Numbered from the stretch's first letter, positions 53,441-63,183 are shown. The stretch: DNA of 64,000 bases from Aphanomyces cochlioides (GCA_019828595.1 JAHQRK010000017.1:1302001-1366000); one strand, 5' to 3'. Notes: generated by a model from the letters alone, not told the origin. Made by a program: numbers and translations.

Positions 53441-55462
53441 GTGGACGACCATGAAGCGCCGCTGGATCCGGTGGAAGCCGCCGAACCAAGGATGCATGCT
53501 GTCTTCTGCTACCATGCTTGCCATTTTCGGGACACGCTGCCTCCGCCATCAATCTTCCTGATGGACACGATGCCCAACAACTTGGATCAGCGACGGATGG
53601 CTAAAGAAGTAATGCTGCGCGAAGGAATTGATTTGTCAACTGAAGAATTGGAGCAGCAGCTAGCCATAATCCCTGAAGTGCCGCGCGAGGTAGAGCCGTT
53701 CGATCCTGATGAACTGGATGTCGGCGAGGATGAATTGAGCGACGAAGAGAAAGAGAAAATGAGAGTCATCCTCCGCAAGTACCGAAAGTTCTTTATCAAG
53801 TCAGGCAACGGCCTGCCGCAGCCTGCCAAGGGAGCCGTCTGCGACATCGACGTCGGTGAAGCAAAGCCGCTGGCTGAACGAGCAAGGCGCATCCGCCCGG
53901 AGCTGCTGAAGAAACTGTTTGACCTCCTGCGAGGATTGTTGGACTTTGGGCTGATCACCTTTTCGAATTCGCCTTGGGCCTCCCCGATCGTGCTGGTTCT
54001 CAAGAAAGGCGGCAAAGATATCCGTCTTTGCATCGACTACCGGGGTATCAACGAGCTCCAAGAACTCATGCGGTCACCGATGCCGACGCTGGACGGAATG
54101 CTAGCCAACTTCCACGCGATGCAGTGGTTCTTGTCACTCGACAACGCATCTGGGTTTTGGGTCGTACGTGCAACCAAGCGGGCACGCAAGGTCAGTGACT
54201 TCATCTGCGCGTTGGGCCACTTCGAATGGACGCGAATGGCACAAGGACTCAAGAATGCGCCGATGATATACCAGCGGATGATTACGAACGCGTTGTTTGG
54301 CTTTGTGGACATGCCACCAGGGGTGGCCGACGATGATGCTGATGGTGAGCCGGTGGATATGTTTGCCTTGGGATTTAAATGCGACTTATCGCAACTTCCA
54401 CCGCCGGCTAACCGCACATCGTTCGCCGACGACATAAGCGACGGCGCTGAAACGTGGGATGGCATTGTGGAGCTGGCCGATCGTATCCTCGCGCGCTTGA
54501 CCTATTTCGGCGTGAGCATCTCGGCCCTGAAGAGCAAGTTCGGAAAATTTGCGACTGATTTCCTTGGCCATGTTGTGTCCCGCAGAGGATTGGAGGCAAG
54601 GCCACGGAGTCTCGATACTGTCCTAGCTGCGCCATTCCCGAAGTGCCTCCGTGATATGCAATCGTTCCTGGGCTCGCTGAATTTTTATAGCCGATTTATC
54701 GAGAATTACTCGATTTTGGCGAGCTGTCTGTACGAGATCTCGGATGAAGAACTACGCCTTGGCTTGGTGTCGCCCGCTGCTGTCCGTGCGTTCGTTGACC
54801 TGAAGACCGCCTACTCGTCGACACCGCTCCTGCGTCATGCCGACCCTGGCCGAGAGTTCCACATCCTCTTGTACACGACAACTTGGGCAATTTCGGCGAC
54901 AGTCTGTCAGGACTATGATGGAGTGCTGCATCCCGTGAGGTTCTGTGGTCGGACTCTGAAGGACGGCGAGCCGCGTTACGAGGAATGGGCAAAAGAGGCT
55001 CTCGCTCTGCTGCGTGCCGTTAAGGTCTGCTACTACGAGTTGCGTAACATGCAGCTGGTGGTCTATAGTAGACATGACCTCCTGAAGTGGATCCTCGCTG
55101 ACAAGCATGGCAAGGCCGATCATCTACCGTGGGCTGCAATCTTGTCGCCGTGGACGATTCGCGTGGAACAAGTGGTCGAGTTGGACGAACGATGGGCCCT
55201 GCCGATTCGCTTGATGGACATACTGCACCCCCCAGATGCGTTGACACTGGCTGATATGGACGTGTACAAGCCCAACAAAGCCAAGGACGTGCAGGTCTCT
55301 CAGAGGCAAGTCGCTCTGCCCCAATTCGACCCCGACGAACGGGCTGTGGTGGTCGCCTTTGACGGCGCTATCAAAGTGAAGGAGAAACTTGGCAGTTACT
55401 GGGGTGGATGCAGAGCAAACAGTCCCATCTACAGAGCTGCCTTGATCTGGTCCGTGTGCTGA
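53441..55462 (+). CDS. pol: reverse transcriptase and truncated RNase H
   Basis: RT blocks are in order: LLDFGLITFSNSPWASPIVL, LCIDYRGINELQELMRSPMP, FLSLDNASGFWVV, GHFEWTRMAQGLKNAPMIYQ, and the catalytic motif as FADD (RTSFADDISDG) instead of YxDD. About 50 residues of acidic insertion separate the QR(M) block from FADD. The Ty3-type connection follows (FLGHVVSRRGLEARP, LGSLNFYSRFIENYSILAS). The RNase H starts VVVAFDGAIKVKEKLGSYWG and then runs out of frame. The missing middle of RNase H resumes in the next frame. Confidence 0.85.
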   Translation: MDDHEAPLDPVEAAEPRMHAVFCYHACHFRDTLPPPSIFLMDTMPNNLDQRRMAKEVMLREGIDLSTEELEQQLAIIPEVPREVEPFDPDELDVGEDELSDEEKEKMRVILRKYRKFFIKSGNGLPQPAKGAVCDIDVGEAKPLAERARRIRPELLKKLFDLLRGLLDFGLITFSNSPWASPIVLVLKKGGKDIRLCIDYRGINELQELMRSPMPTLDGMLANFHAMQWFLSLDNASGFWVVRATKRARKVSDFICALGHFEWTRMAQGLKNAPMIYQRMITNALFGFVDMPPGVADDDADGEPVDMFALGFKCDLSQLPPPANRTSFADDISDGAETWDGIVELADRILARLTYFGVSISALKSKFGKFATDFLGHVVSRRGLEARPRSLDTVLAAPFPKCLRDMQSFLGSLNFYSRFIENYSILASCLYEISDEELRLGLVSPAAVRAFVDLKTAYSSTPLLRHADPGREFHILLYTTTWAISATVCQDYDGVLHPVRFCGRTLKDGEPRYEEWAKEALALLRAVKVCYYELRNMQLVVYSRHDLLKWILADKHGKADHLPWAAILSPWTIRVEQVVELDERWALPIRLMDILHPPDALTLADMDVYKPNKAKDVQVSQRQVALPQFDPDERAVVVAFDGAIKVKEKLGSYWGGCRANSPIYRAALIWSVC

Positions 55463-57375
55463 AGGACCAAGCGACTGGGGTGGAATTTCACCATGTGAAG
55501 CGGGAATGGAACGGCGCCGCTGATCTGCTGGCTGGGCTCGCGCTGCAAGACCGTGCTGGAGGGCAAGTGCTGGATGAGTCGGTCCTGGAAGAGCTACAGC
55601 GACGCAACCTGCTGCCAGAGCTTCTGCATCCTACCGCTGTCACTGCAACCCCGATGATTATGGCGCTCCAGGCAAGATCGACGGAGAAAATGGCCGCACT
55701 GAGACTAGACCGAGTGAGCAAGGCACAAGACCGAGAGAGAGAGTTGGCGAATATTAAGTGCTATTTGCGGGGCGAGGTCAGCCACCTGACTGAGACGGAG
55801 TGTCGCCTATTGCCCAAGTTAGCCGGTCAGTTCGAAGTCGGCGAGCGAGGGGCTCTATACCGCGTCGAGTGGTCGTCGAAGAGATCGCCCGAAGAGCGCA
55901 TGCAATGGAAGTTGGTGATCCCGCGAGTCCTGGTCAAGGTGGTGCTGGCTCGTTGTCATGACGACGCTCAGGGTGGACACGCAAAGTTCCAACGGACGTA
56001 TGAGCGCGCAAGAGCCCACTTCTATTGGAGACTAATGTACGCCGATACGAAGGACTATGTCGCCGACTGTGCCGTTTGCAACACGGCTGGGCCACCGCCG
56101 AATTTTCGGGCCTTGAGCCCAGGGAACCTCACCCCGGAAGGCCCATTGGATGTGGTGTGCATGGACGCTGCGACCGACATGCCGTCGTCGTTCAGAGGGA
56201 ATACCCAGCTGATTGTCTTCGCCGACGTGTTCACGGGCTTCATCATGACCAAGGCGACACCGAACCGGACGGCTCACACAGTCGCTCTCGCCTTCGAGGA
56301 AGTCGTTTTCCGCCGCTTTGGAGCCTGCCGCGAACTGCGCCATGACCGCGACCCCTCCTTCATGTCGATCGTGTTCAAGTATTTCTGTGAGATGTTGGGG
56401 CAGCGGCAGATGCCGACCTTTGCATACCGTCCGCAGGCGAATGGCCTTGCCGAGCGATCGATCCAAGTGATGATCCGTGCCGTGAAGCACTATGTTCAGG
56501 ATCCGAAGCAAAGAGACTGGGACGACTGGGCTGAGAGACTGGTGTTCGCGATGAACATATCCGTGTCGGTCGTGCGCAAGGAGACTCCGTTCTTCCTCAT
56601 GCACGGGTGGGACCCGCACACCACGATCACTGCGAGCCTGTCGACAGTCCGCGGGGATGCTGAGCCGGAAGCCTATCGCTGGCGATTGCAAGTCCACCAG
56701 CAACAAGTGTATTGCCATACTCTGAACCGAGACTTAGTGGCAGCCGCCATCGCTAACCGTGCGCGTCGCCACAACGAGCAATTGCCTGAAAATGTTGACG
56801 AGCGCATCAAAGTGGGTGATGCAGTGTGGCTGTACATCGACCAGGTCAAGCCCGGCGTGAAAGTCAAGTTAGCTCACCGCTGGCATGGCCCTTTCCGCGT
56901 GTTGTCGCGTCCCAATGATTACTCAAGCGAACTGGAGTCTCGTGTGCGTCACACGGGGAAGGTCTACCGGTTCCACGCGGTTGTGCACGACTCTCGGCTG
57001 AAGCCACGACGGGTTTACTTAGAGCGGCCAGTGGAATTGTTGCAAAGCGTACCGGAAATTGACTTTGACGAAGAACTAGCTTTGCCCGACGACTCGTTTC
57101 TTGGCGGACGACCCGACCGCGACGATGTACTGGGCTCGCGCCCGCAAGTTGTGGCTGTGCGAAACGTGCGATACACGGAAGGCACGAAGGAGTACGAAGT
57201 TCAATTTTACCGGGGTGGACCGTGGATATGGGAAGCGCTCGTCAACATCCCGCCGTCTGAGCTGATTTACGAATTTGAGCGAGTGCGCCTCGGGTTTGAT
57301 CGGCTCGCGATGATGGTCCAGGAAGAGCTCCACCCGATTGAAGAGGAGGAGACGAAGGACGACGATCAAGCATAA
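55408..57375 (+). CDS. pol: end of RNase H, DDE integrase and chromodomain-like tail
   Basis: The frame opens with the last part of RNase H (VEFHHVKREWNGAADLLAGL). The integrase has the HHCC zinc part (HDDAQGGHAKFQRTYERARA ... CAVCNTAG) and the DDE core: Asp in VVCMDAATDMPS, Asp in RHDRDPSFM, Glu in ANGLAERSIQVM. The C-terminal part (VAVRNVRYTEGTKEYEVQFY then PWIWEALVNIP) resembles a chromodomain, which in chromoviruses targets integration to chromatin. The integrase itself is intact to the TAA near 57373. Confidence 0.88.
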   Translation: MQSKQSHLQSCLDLVRVLKDQATGVEFHHVKREWNGAADLLAGLALQDRAGGQVLDESVLEELQRRNLLPELLHPTAVTATPMIMALQARSTEKMAALRLDRVSKAQDRERELANIKCYLRGEVSHLTETECRLLPKLAGQFEVGERGALYRVEWSSKRSPEERMQWKLVIPRVLVKVVLARCHDDAQGGHAKFQRTYERARAHFYWRLMYADTKDYVADCAVCNTAGPPPNFRALSPGNLTPEGPLDVVCMDAATDMPSSFRGNTQLIVFADVFTGFIMTKATPNRTAHTVALAFEEVVFRRFGACRELRHDRDPSFMSIVFKYFCEMLGQRQMPTFAYRPQANGLAERSIQVMIRAVKHYVQDPKQRDWDDWAERLVFAMNISVSVVRKETPFFLMHGWDPHTTITASLSTVRGDAEPEAYRWRLQVHQQQVYCHTLNRDLVAAAIANRARRHNEQLPENVDERIKVGDAVWLYIDQVKPGVKVKLAHRWHGPFRVLSRPNDYSSELESRVRHTGKVYRFHAVVHDSRLKPRRVYLERPVELLQSVPEIDFDEELALPDDSFLGGRPDRDDVLGSRPQVVAVRNVRYTEGTKEYEVQFYRGGPWIWEALVNIPPSELIYEFERVRLGFDRLAMMVQEELHPIEEEETKDDDQA

Positions 57376-57735
57376 ATCCCAGCCCAACGGTACTTGAAAT
57401 GGATCGCGATATCCCGAGATTCCGGTTCGGAAGCCCCCGACATTGACATTTATCCAGGTTTTGTGGCGCTTTATTTGGTTGAGATTACATTGGCATGGTT
57501 GGCTTTGTGATGTGCAGGTGGATCGAATGGCCCGATTGTTGGTGATGGAATGGAAATTGATTGATTTTGTGATGGGAACGTGCGTATTATGCATTTAATT
57601 ACATGTGATTTATGAAGAAAATTGGACGAACAAGATGGCGGAGCATTAATCATTACGCTATGCTACAACGAAAAGCTCCACTTCCAGTTCGATGGCCTCA
57701 AACTTGGTTGTTGGTTCAGGCTAGATGATGCGTGG

Positions 57736-58946
57736 TTACTTTTTGTTTGGGCCCACGAACTCCTGCTTGTAAGATTGGTATTCGCAGAGATAGAAGCGCC
57801 AAGCTACGATCCCTTTTGGGCGAGTGGAAAACTCGCGACGATACAATTTGCCCCGAGGTGGTTGCGGCGCCCACTGACGATGTTGGGAACATTGCTTAAT
57901 TGGGGCCTTGCAGCGAGCCATATGCTTCGTCGTGATCCAGCGACATTGCTCCCCGTGGTGGCCAAGTCTACGTTCCATGCAATCCGCCAGCGGTAGAGCG
58001 CAGTGCCGGTCTTCCTTCCCAGGGTAGCGGTGGTCACACAGCTTCTCGTTCATGGCTTGGCGGTAGCGCTGAGCTTCTGCTGATGTTTCGTCCTCGTACA
58101 CCCAGTACGACTTTGTCGCGGCTCCCGGGTTCTCCACTATCTCATAGTCGGAGTCATCGGAGTTGTCCACCACGGGTGAAGCGGGGGCCGCAAAGAGATC
58201 ATCGTCTTGGTCAGCCGACGGTGTGGCTGCTCCGTCAGAATCGATCGTCACAGATTCCCGAATGGCTTCGCGCATACGCGCGACAGGTGAACTTGGTGGC
58301 GTGTCTATGGGTGGACCGAGGTCAACACCCGCGCTGGAAAGATCCTGGCCACTGGCAGGCCCGACAACGATGCTTGATGAGGTCTCTGTCCCCTTCGCCT
58401 CCGACAAGGCCTTCAGCTACACGAATCGCCTCAACAAGGGCGAGTGGGTGTTAGTACCTGAGCCTCCAACGCGTCGATTTGCCACCCCTGCGCCTCAATG
58501 CGGCTCTCCTGTAGCTGAATGAGATCTGCTTGGGTTCCCACTTGCTCCTCAAGAACGCTGATTTATTGCGTCGCTTGCGCTGTGGCTAGGACGCTTGCTG
58601 CAAGTTGGTGGCTGCTCCTGAGCAGCAAAGAATGGGCGGTGGAGATGAATTCTTGGCGTGTCTTCGAATCGTGAATCCACCCTCGAGCGTCACGTCTGAT
58701 CAGCTGCCGGGAGTTGGCGAGCGTATCAACAGCCGCGTGCGCAAGCGAAGGGAGGTCGGCTAACGGAGAGGCGGCACCAGGGAAGACCCCTTGGAGGCGC
58801 AGAGCGTGGTTTCCAAGCTCGGTGGTGAGCTCTGACGCGGCCATACTCAAAGCGGCTTGAAAGGTTGACATGATGGCTGGCTGAGGTGCGAGCTGGTTAG
58901 ATTGTGAGGCCGATGGCTTGGCTCCGTCTGAGCCCTTTGATGGCAT
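57736..58946 (-). CDS. antisense gene X1 of the retroelement, coiled coil and Cys/His-rich end
   Basis: Starts MPSKGSDGAKPSASQSNQLA at ATG 58946. The first frame reaches an in-frame TAA at 58563-58565. The same frame then continues as a coiled coil (SVLEEQVGTQADLIQLQESR). A 41-nt GT-AG intron (58417-58457) joins in phase to KALSEAKGTETSSSIVVGPA, an acidic Ser/Pro region and a Cys/His-rich end (RHCALPLADCMERRLGHHGE, then QCRWITTKHMARCKAPIKQC). The in-phase splice is strong evidence that this was a real gene on the minus strand. The TAA makes this copy interrupted unless that codon is bypassed. No known domain recognised. Confidence 0.65.
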
Positions 58947-59080
58947 CGGTCAGTTGATTAGCGAGGACGGTGCACAGAATCCGCGAACAAACTGACTCAT
59001 GAAATCGATCAACAAACGCTCCTGTATTATCGGCCAATGGGATTATACTACGAAGATTCTAAACGTGTCAAGCGAGCCGA

Positions 59081-59596
59081 TCAGTCGAGGGGCAGCGCGG
59101 GGAAGTCAATGCGAGGACCATGGCCGTCGATGTGATAGCTGTATCCGAAGGGGCACTCGTCCTTGTAATGGGAGCATGATGGCGCGTTAGGCAAATCTCC
59201 TGGCGTAATCCCCAAACATGGTGCGCCCATGTGTCCCCTCATGTCACGATTGGCATCGCGATGGTCCAGGGGATATTGCTTCAAGTGCTGTGCCAGCAAC
59301 TCATTCAGTCGCATGACACCCTGGGCGAGCTCGGTGTGACGCTCTTGCAGTTGGCGGATTTCACGGTCCTTCAGCGCGATCTGGTGCCGCAATTGACGAA
59401 ACAGTTGAGCGTGTTCGGCGATTGTGTGGCTGAATGTGTTTTGCTGATGGTGAGCTTCCCGAATGCGCGCTTGCACCTCGGTTTTGTGGTCGTCCAGGTG
59501 GGTGTGAAGGGTTCGATGCGCCTGTCCCAGCTGCTGGTTGGCCGCTGCGATCACTTGGTGCATCCGATCAGTGTTGTTTTGGTTGTTGAGAGCCAT
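59081..59596 (-). CDS. antisense gene X2 of the retroelement, coiled-coil protein, 171 aa
   Basis: An intact frame from ATG 59596. Residues 10-110 are a long, Gln/His/Leu-rich helix (ANQQLGQAHRTLHTHLDDHK, QIALKDREIRQLQERHTELA) with heptad periodicity. The C-terminus has a compact Cys/His block (GAPCLGITPGDLPNAPSCSH, YKDECPFGYSYHIDGHG) resembling the one in X1 in kind though not in exact sequence. It has the same strand and design as X1 and X3. A short gap with TATAAT and ATTGG-like motifs separates it from X1. Function unknown. Confidence 0.6.
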   Translation of the reverse strand: MALNNQNNTDRMHQVIAAANQQLGQAHRTLHTHLDDHKTEVQARIREAHHQQNTFSHTIAEHAQLFRQLRHQIALKDREIRQLQERHTELAQGVMRLNELLAQHLKQYPLDHRDANRDMRGHMGAPCLGITPGDLPNAPSCSHYKDECPFGYSYHIDGHGPRIDFPALPLD

Positions 59597-59684
59597 GGCC
59601 GGAGGAAGATGAGCGACAACGATGGTGAAAGGAAAATGAAGAGGAAAGAAGATGTCGTGTTGCTCAAAGAATTGACTATGATGG

Positions 59685-60233
59685 CTATTCCGTTGGCTCG
59701 TCTGGTGAAGATTCGGTCTGTGAGGATGATGGACTGTCAGTTGGCTGGGCTGGATGCATCCCCGAGCGACGATATGGACAGCGCGCCAAGGAATTACGAC
59801 ACGGATGGCCCTTGTTCGTCAGCATGCTGCATAATTCGACGTCCGAGCGGCGACGTGGTGAGCGTCCTTGAGATTGTACGGCGAGTCGGAGGCTGTCAAG
59901 ATCTGCTGCAAGTTTGACCACGGCCCGACCATACTGCACCACGCTATTCGCCACGCTGTCGATGGACGACTTCTGCTGAACAAGTTGGCGGTTGAGTCGC
60001 TCTGTGATGGAGACTTGTGATGCCACGCGGCCATTTATCTCAATGATGGCTGCGTCTTGCTTGTCGCGTCGCACCAGAATGTGATTGATGTGGTTGACTT
60101 GGTTCTTCAGCTCCTCGATAGGGTCGTTGCTGAACGGCCCAGGAGTGCTGGCATCAAACGGGGACTCATCGTCGGATTCGCTGCCCTGCGGTAGTGGGGA
60201 GTGCTCTGGAGAGTTGACGGCGCTGTCACCCAT
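59685..60233 (-). CDS. antisense gene X3 of the retroelement, coiled-coil protein
   Basis: The frame from ATG 60233 (MGDSAVNSPEHSPLPQGSES) has an acidic Ser/Pro start, a helix (IEELKNQVNHINHILVRRDK, SITERLNRQLVQQKSSIDSV) and a Cys-rich end (CSMLTNKGHPCRNSLARCPY). The real start may be further upstream: the same frame stays open to about 60425, and another minus-strand frame starts at ATG 60487 (MEVSFNSHRPHSYLSSDSSD) with coding-like composition. A frame beginning inside the 3' LTR (60895) also reads into this area. I cannot fix the first exon. Same overall plan as X1 and X2. Confidence 0.5.
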   Translation of the reverse strand: MGDSAVNSPEHSPLPQGSESDDESPFDASTPGPFSNDPIEELKNQVNHINHILVRRDKQDAAIIEINGRVASQVSITERLNRQLVQQKSSIDSVANSVVQYGRAVVKLAADLDSLRLAVQSQGRSPRRRSDVELCSMLTNKGHPCRNSLARCPYRRSGMHPAQPTDSPSSSQTESSPDEPTE

Positions 60234-60595
60234 CTTACCCGACACCAAGAAGATCCCGGGAAGCGGCGCCACCGACGAAACATCTTGCGATGAGCCTGGT
60301 CCTTGTAGCGACGACTCGACCGATGGTGGTGGTGACAGCGTTGGTTCATCTTGTCTCGAACGATCTTGTCTTTGCGGCGTACGACTTGTGGCTTGCGACT
60401 GGCCGTGAGCGATCGTTTTGGCTCAAGGTCCGAAGAGTCGCTTGACAGATACGAGTGTGGACGGTGACTATTGAAGCTGACTTCCATGTCAAATGCGCTT
60501 GTGGACCAAAGAAGTGAAGCCCGGCGAGTGTCGCTCGTCGGTTGGCAGCCGTTTGTGCCCGTGGCGTCACGAGCTGCCAGGGGTGGTTTGTGGCA

Positions 60596-61341
60596 AAGCG
60601 AGCCGCCACTCGCGTAACCGATCCAACGCACGTCCGACACACGGAGAAGAGATCTTACTGGCAGACGAGTGCCAATCACAGTGGATGGCGAGTGGATTTC
60701 GGTGCTTGACCGTGTGCGAATTATGGCCAAGGAGCGGGCGGCATGAATGGAAAAGCAGAACACAGCGAGCCAGGGCAACGACAGCCAATAGAGGGAGCCG
60801 ACCAAGCAGTCAGTCAGTGTTGGTAGCAGGCTGCGGGCGTGCGACTGAAGTTTATGGCCAATGAAGATGGCGAGCAAGACCTGAAGACCAATCAAGGAGC
60901 GAGAGCAAGCGGATTAACACGCATGCGTGCGAAGTTAGGAGTAGCTTAGGAAACAGAGGCAGTAGTTAGATAGAGCTCTTTTTGGCTGGCGTTGAATGAA
61001 CCTCTAAGTTTGTGGCGTCCCGTCGAGAGAGTTTAAGCGCCAAGAAGTTTGCAGGAGTTCCGTGGGTCTGTCGAAAACCCGCACCATCAATCGCCCTCAC
61101 CAACGCCAGTCAACGCTAGGCGTAGCTCGTGGGCAACCGAGCAACCAACCCCCTTCCAGTCCTCCCCACCGTCCTCTCCCCCGGCAGCGGTCAACTACTG
61201 CGGACTTTCAACCCACAGTCGTGCCTCTCCGTTTCCTTCGATCGCGTCTGGCTCACCTAAAAGCCCCAGGCGACCTCTAACCTTCCACCCCCCTTTTCTT
61301 GCGGCGAGAAGCTCGGACTTCACTGATCCGACCATCCCACA
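60596..61341 (+). repeat. 3' LTR of Ty3/gypsy element
   Basis: 746 bp, nearly identical to 49832-50578. It is preceded by CCAGGGGTGGTTTGTGGCA, a weak polypurine-like stretch, and followed by TGTCAGTGTGAA, which is not a direct repeat of the left flank. Confidence 0.93.
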
Positions 61342-62072
61342 TGTCAGTGTGAATCTCAAAATGAGTCATGGACAAAGAACAAGTCATCTTCTTGGATCAC
61401 AGTAACGCCAAAGGATGAAATCCATCTAAGATTGGCTATAGGGCCGTCTCAAAACTGACTTTTTGGCACATCTCTCGTTGGCTGGCGCCAAGAATATTGA
61501 TTTTGTCAAACCTGTTTCATCTCATTCTTGAAATCGTATGCCAGGCTCCACATGGAACAGTCATGACAAGCCGAGACTTACCACGAATGAGCACCCTGAC
61601 AATTAATGCCACGGCTATCGCAATCAAGAATGTCTTGAGTCCTTCCCGGCAGCTTGCGAGTTGCTTGATGCGATACTTGTAGGAACAATTCTCTGGTATC
61701 AGATCTGGTTCAAGCGAGAAAGATCGACGCTTTCACACCAGTAGTAGCGTTGAACAACGGGACAATCCACTTCGTTGGGTAATGCAGTTGTCTGAATGGC
61801 TGTCAATCATCCTCAAGCTCATTTCAATTCGAGATCGGTCAATATTCTTCTTTCTCCTGGCAGATGTCGAGTTGGAAACGCTGCTGTCAGATCGCAATTC
61901 CAATGTTCTCGGGTGATCCTTTCATATAGTCAATAAAAGGAACGACATCTTCCACACTCAGCACATATCTCCATGGATCAAAGACGTCATGGAGGGAGAA
62001 AGACACGACGCAAGTTGAGCTTTCCACAGTCAATTTCGGAATGACGGCTGGAAATGGCGCGAAAGCAGTGTA
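61342..62072. other. decayed flank right of the retroelement
   Basis: No intact gene. Short coding-like pieces exist on the minus strand (for example DPWRYVLSVEDVVPFIDYMK near 61930-61990), which suggests remnants of a gene. Confidence 0.4.
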
Positions 62073-62745
62073 TCATATTTTAGAGACTTCAAATAAAATA
62101 TATGAAATTTCACAGGTCCCGGATTCAATTTTGAAGTTGTCACCACCAGCGCCGCCCATGTCATGTGGGTTCGTGAGTCGCCGCCCTGTCGAGAGGAAAA
62201 TCCAATTCCACGATGTGACCATGACATTTTCCTGCTTGATGTCACCGTGGTAAATACCTCGTGAATGGCATTGCTCCAAGGCCTTGAGCAACTGAAACGC
62301 GATCCATTTCATCTCAATGTCCGTAAGGAAAGGACGTGTGTAGATACGATCGTACAAATTGGCGACGAAGTACTGTCGGACGAGGAATGCGGCGCTACCT
62401 TTTGTTCCGATGGCATACACAGAGTAGGGAATCACGTTGGGGCAGCTTTCGACAGAGTTTGCTTGTGTCAGCAACTGCTTGAGCTGGTCAAGAGCTGCGT
62501 CAAGCGACTCGTCTGCGTCGTATTTGCGATAGATCTTGACAACAACGACGCCTTCTTCACATTTGCACTGGACCGTTTTGAGAAACTTGCCGTCTACCAA
62601 GAGATCGCTGAAGACCGAATTCATCGTACGAGTTTTCTCTTCTTTTATGACCCACAGCCAGGCGCCGAGTATGCAGAAAGCTTTGGTGTATGCTTCCCAA
62701 ACTGTTGGCAAAAGCAGCCGACCATTTTGCACATGTCATGCTTGA
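62073..62745 (-). pseudogene. VPS15: VPS15 (PIK3R4) kinase fragment, frameshifted
   Basis: The kinase N-lobe and catalytic loop of the VPS15 pseudokinase-like family are clear: FLKTVQCKCEEGVVVVKIYR, FLVRQYFVANLYDRIYTRPF, MKWIAFQLLKALEQCHSRGI, YHGDIKQENVMVTSWNWIFL. The piece that should precede FLKTV (SYDEFGLQRSLG) is present one frame away, so a base was lost or gained near 62600. After NWIFL the family continuation (TDFASFKP type) is missing and the sequence degenerates into stops. VPS15 normally is about 1,400 residues with HEAT and WD40 parts, none of which is seen. It is therefore a decayed, truncated copy. Confidence 0.75.
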
Positions 62746-62853
62746 AAACAGTTGAAGAGTGTCCATGCATGTGGATGAAAGCTCTTGATTGCCCTGCATT
62801 GTCGCTCGTGTCTGGATTGAAACCACAAGAGCTTCTTCGCGGACAGATTAAAT

Positions 62854-63183
62854 ATGAGGATATGCTCAACGACGTGTCTGGCAGAGGCGGCTTGGGATTG
62901 TCATGGCAGTATGCATCGCGCCAAGCCACTCGAGTACGATGGTAAATTTATACTCCCTCGCATGATACTTGTTTGCTTTTCTGTAGGCGAAAGCTGTCGT
63001 GAACATCAAGGTCTATGTCTTTCCAGCCTTGAAACACGCTTCACAACTGGCAGCGTCCTTCTGAGTCGATCATTCGACATGGCGTTTGCATTCCAAGCAA
63101 GTTCAACGTCTCAATCCAAAGTCTTCACTCTCATGGCTCGCCCCGCAGCAATCCATCTCAAAGCTAAAGGGACCATCCAGTAA
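62854..63183 (+). CDS. uncertain short ORF, possibly the 3' end of a spliced gene
   Basis: A GT-AG intron (about 62942-62985, ending CTTTTCTGTAG) would join WDCHGSMHRAKPLEYD to ESCREHQGLCLSSLETRFTT and then run to TAA at 63181. The composition is weakly coding. No domain. It lies among decayed genes, so it may be spurious. Confidence 0.25.
   Translation: MRICSTTCLAEAAWDCHGSMHRAKPLEYDGKFILPRMILVCFSVGESCREHQGLCLSSLETRFTTGSVLLSRSFDMAFAFQASSTSQSKVFTLMARPAAIHLKAKGTIQ

Larger units (their letters stand above)
49832..61341 (+). mobile_element. Ty3/gypsy LTR retrotransposon, about 11.5 kb, with antisense genes
   Basis: Order: LTR, primer-binding site, gag with zinc knuckles, aspartic protease, reverse transcriptase, RNase H, DDE integrase with a chromodomain-like end, then antisense genes, then LTR. 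The order PR-RT-RH-INT identifies Ty3/gypsy. The LTRs are almost identical, so the insertion is young. Gag is split by a stop and a frameshift and the RNase H has an internal deletion, so this copy is probably not autonomous. The 3.2-kb segment between pol and the 3' LTR is unusual because its open genes read on the minus strand. Confidence 0.9.

Noticed and set aside
56032..56718. 228-codon minus-strand frame in the integrase region
   Set aside because: Opposite to conserved DDE integrase motifs; unlike X1-X3 it does not lie in otherwise non-coding DNA.
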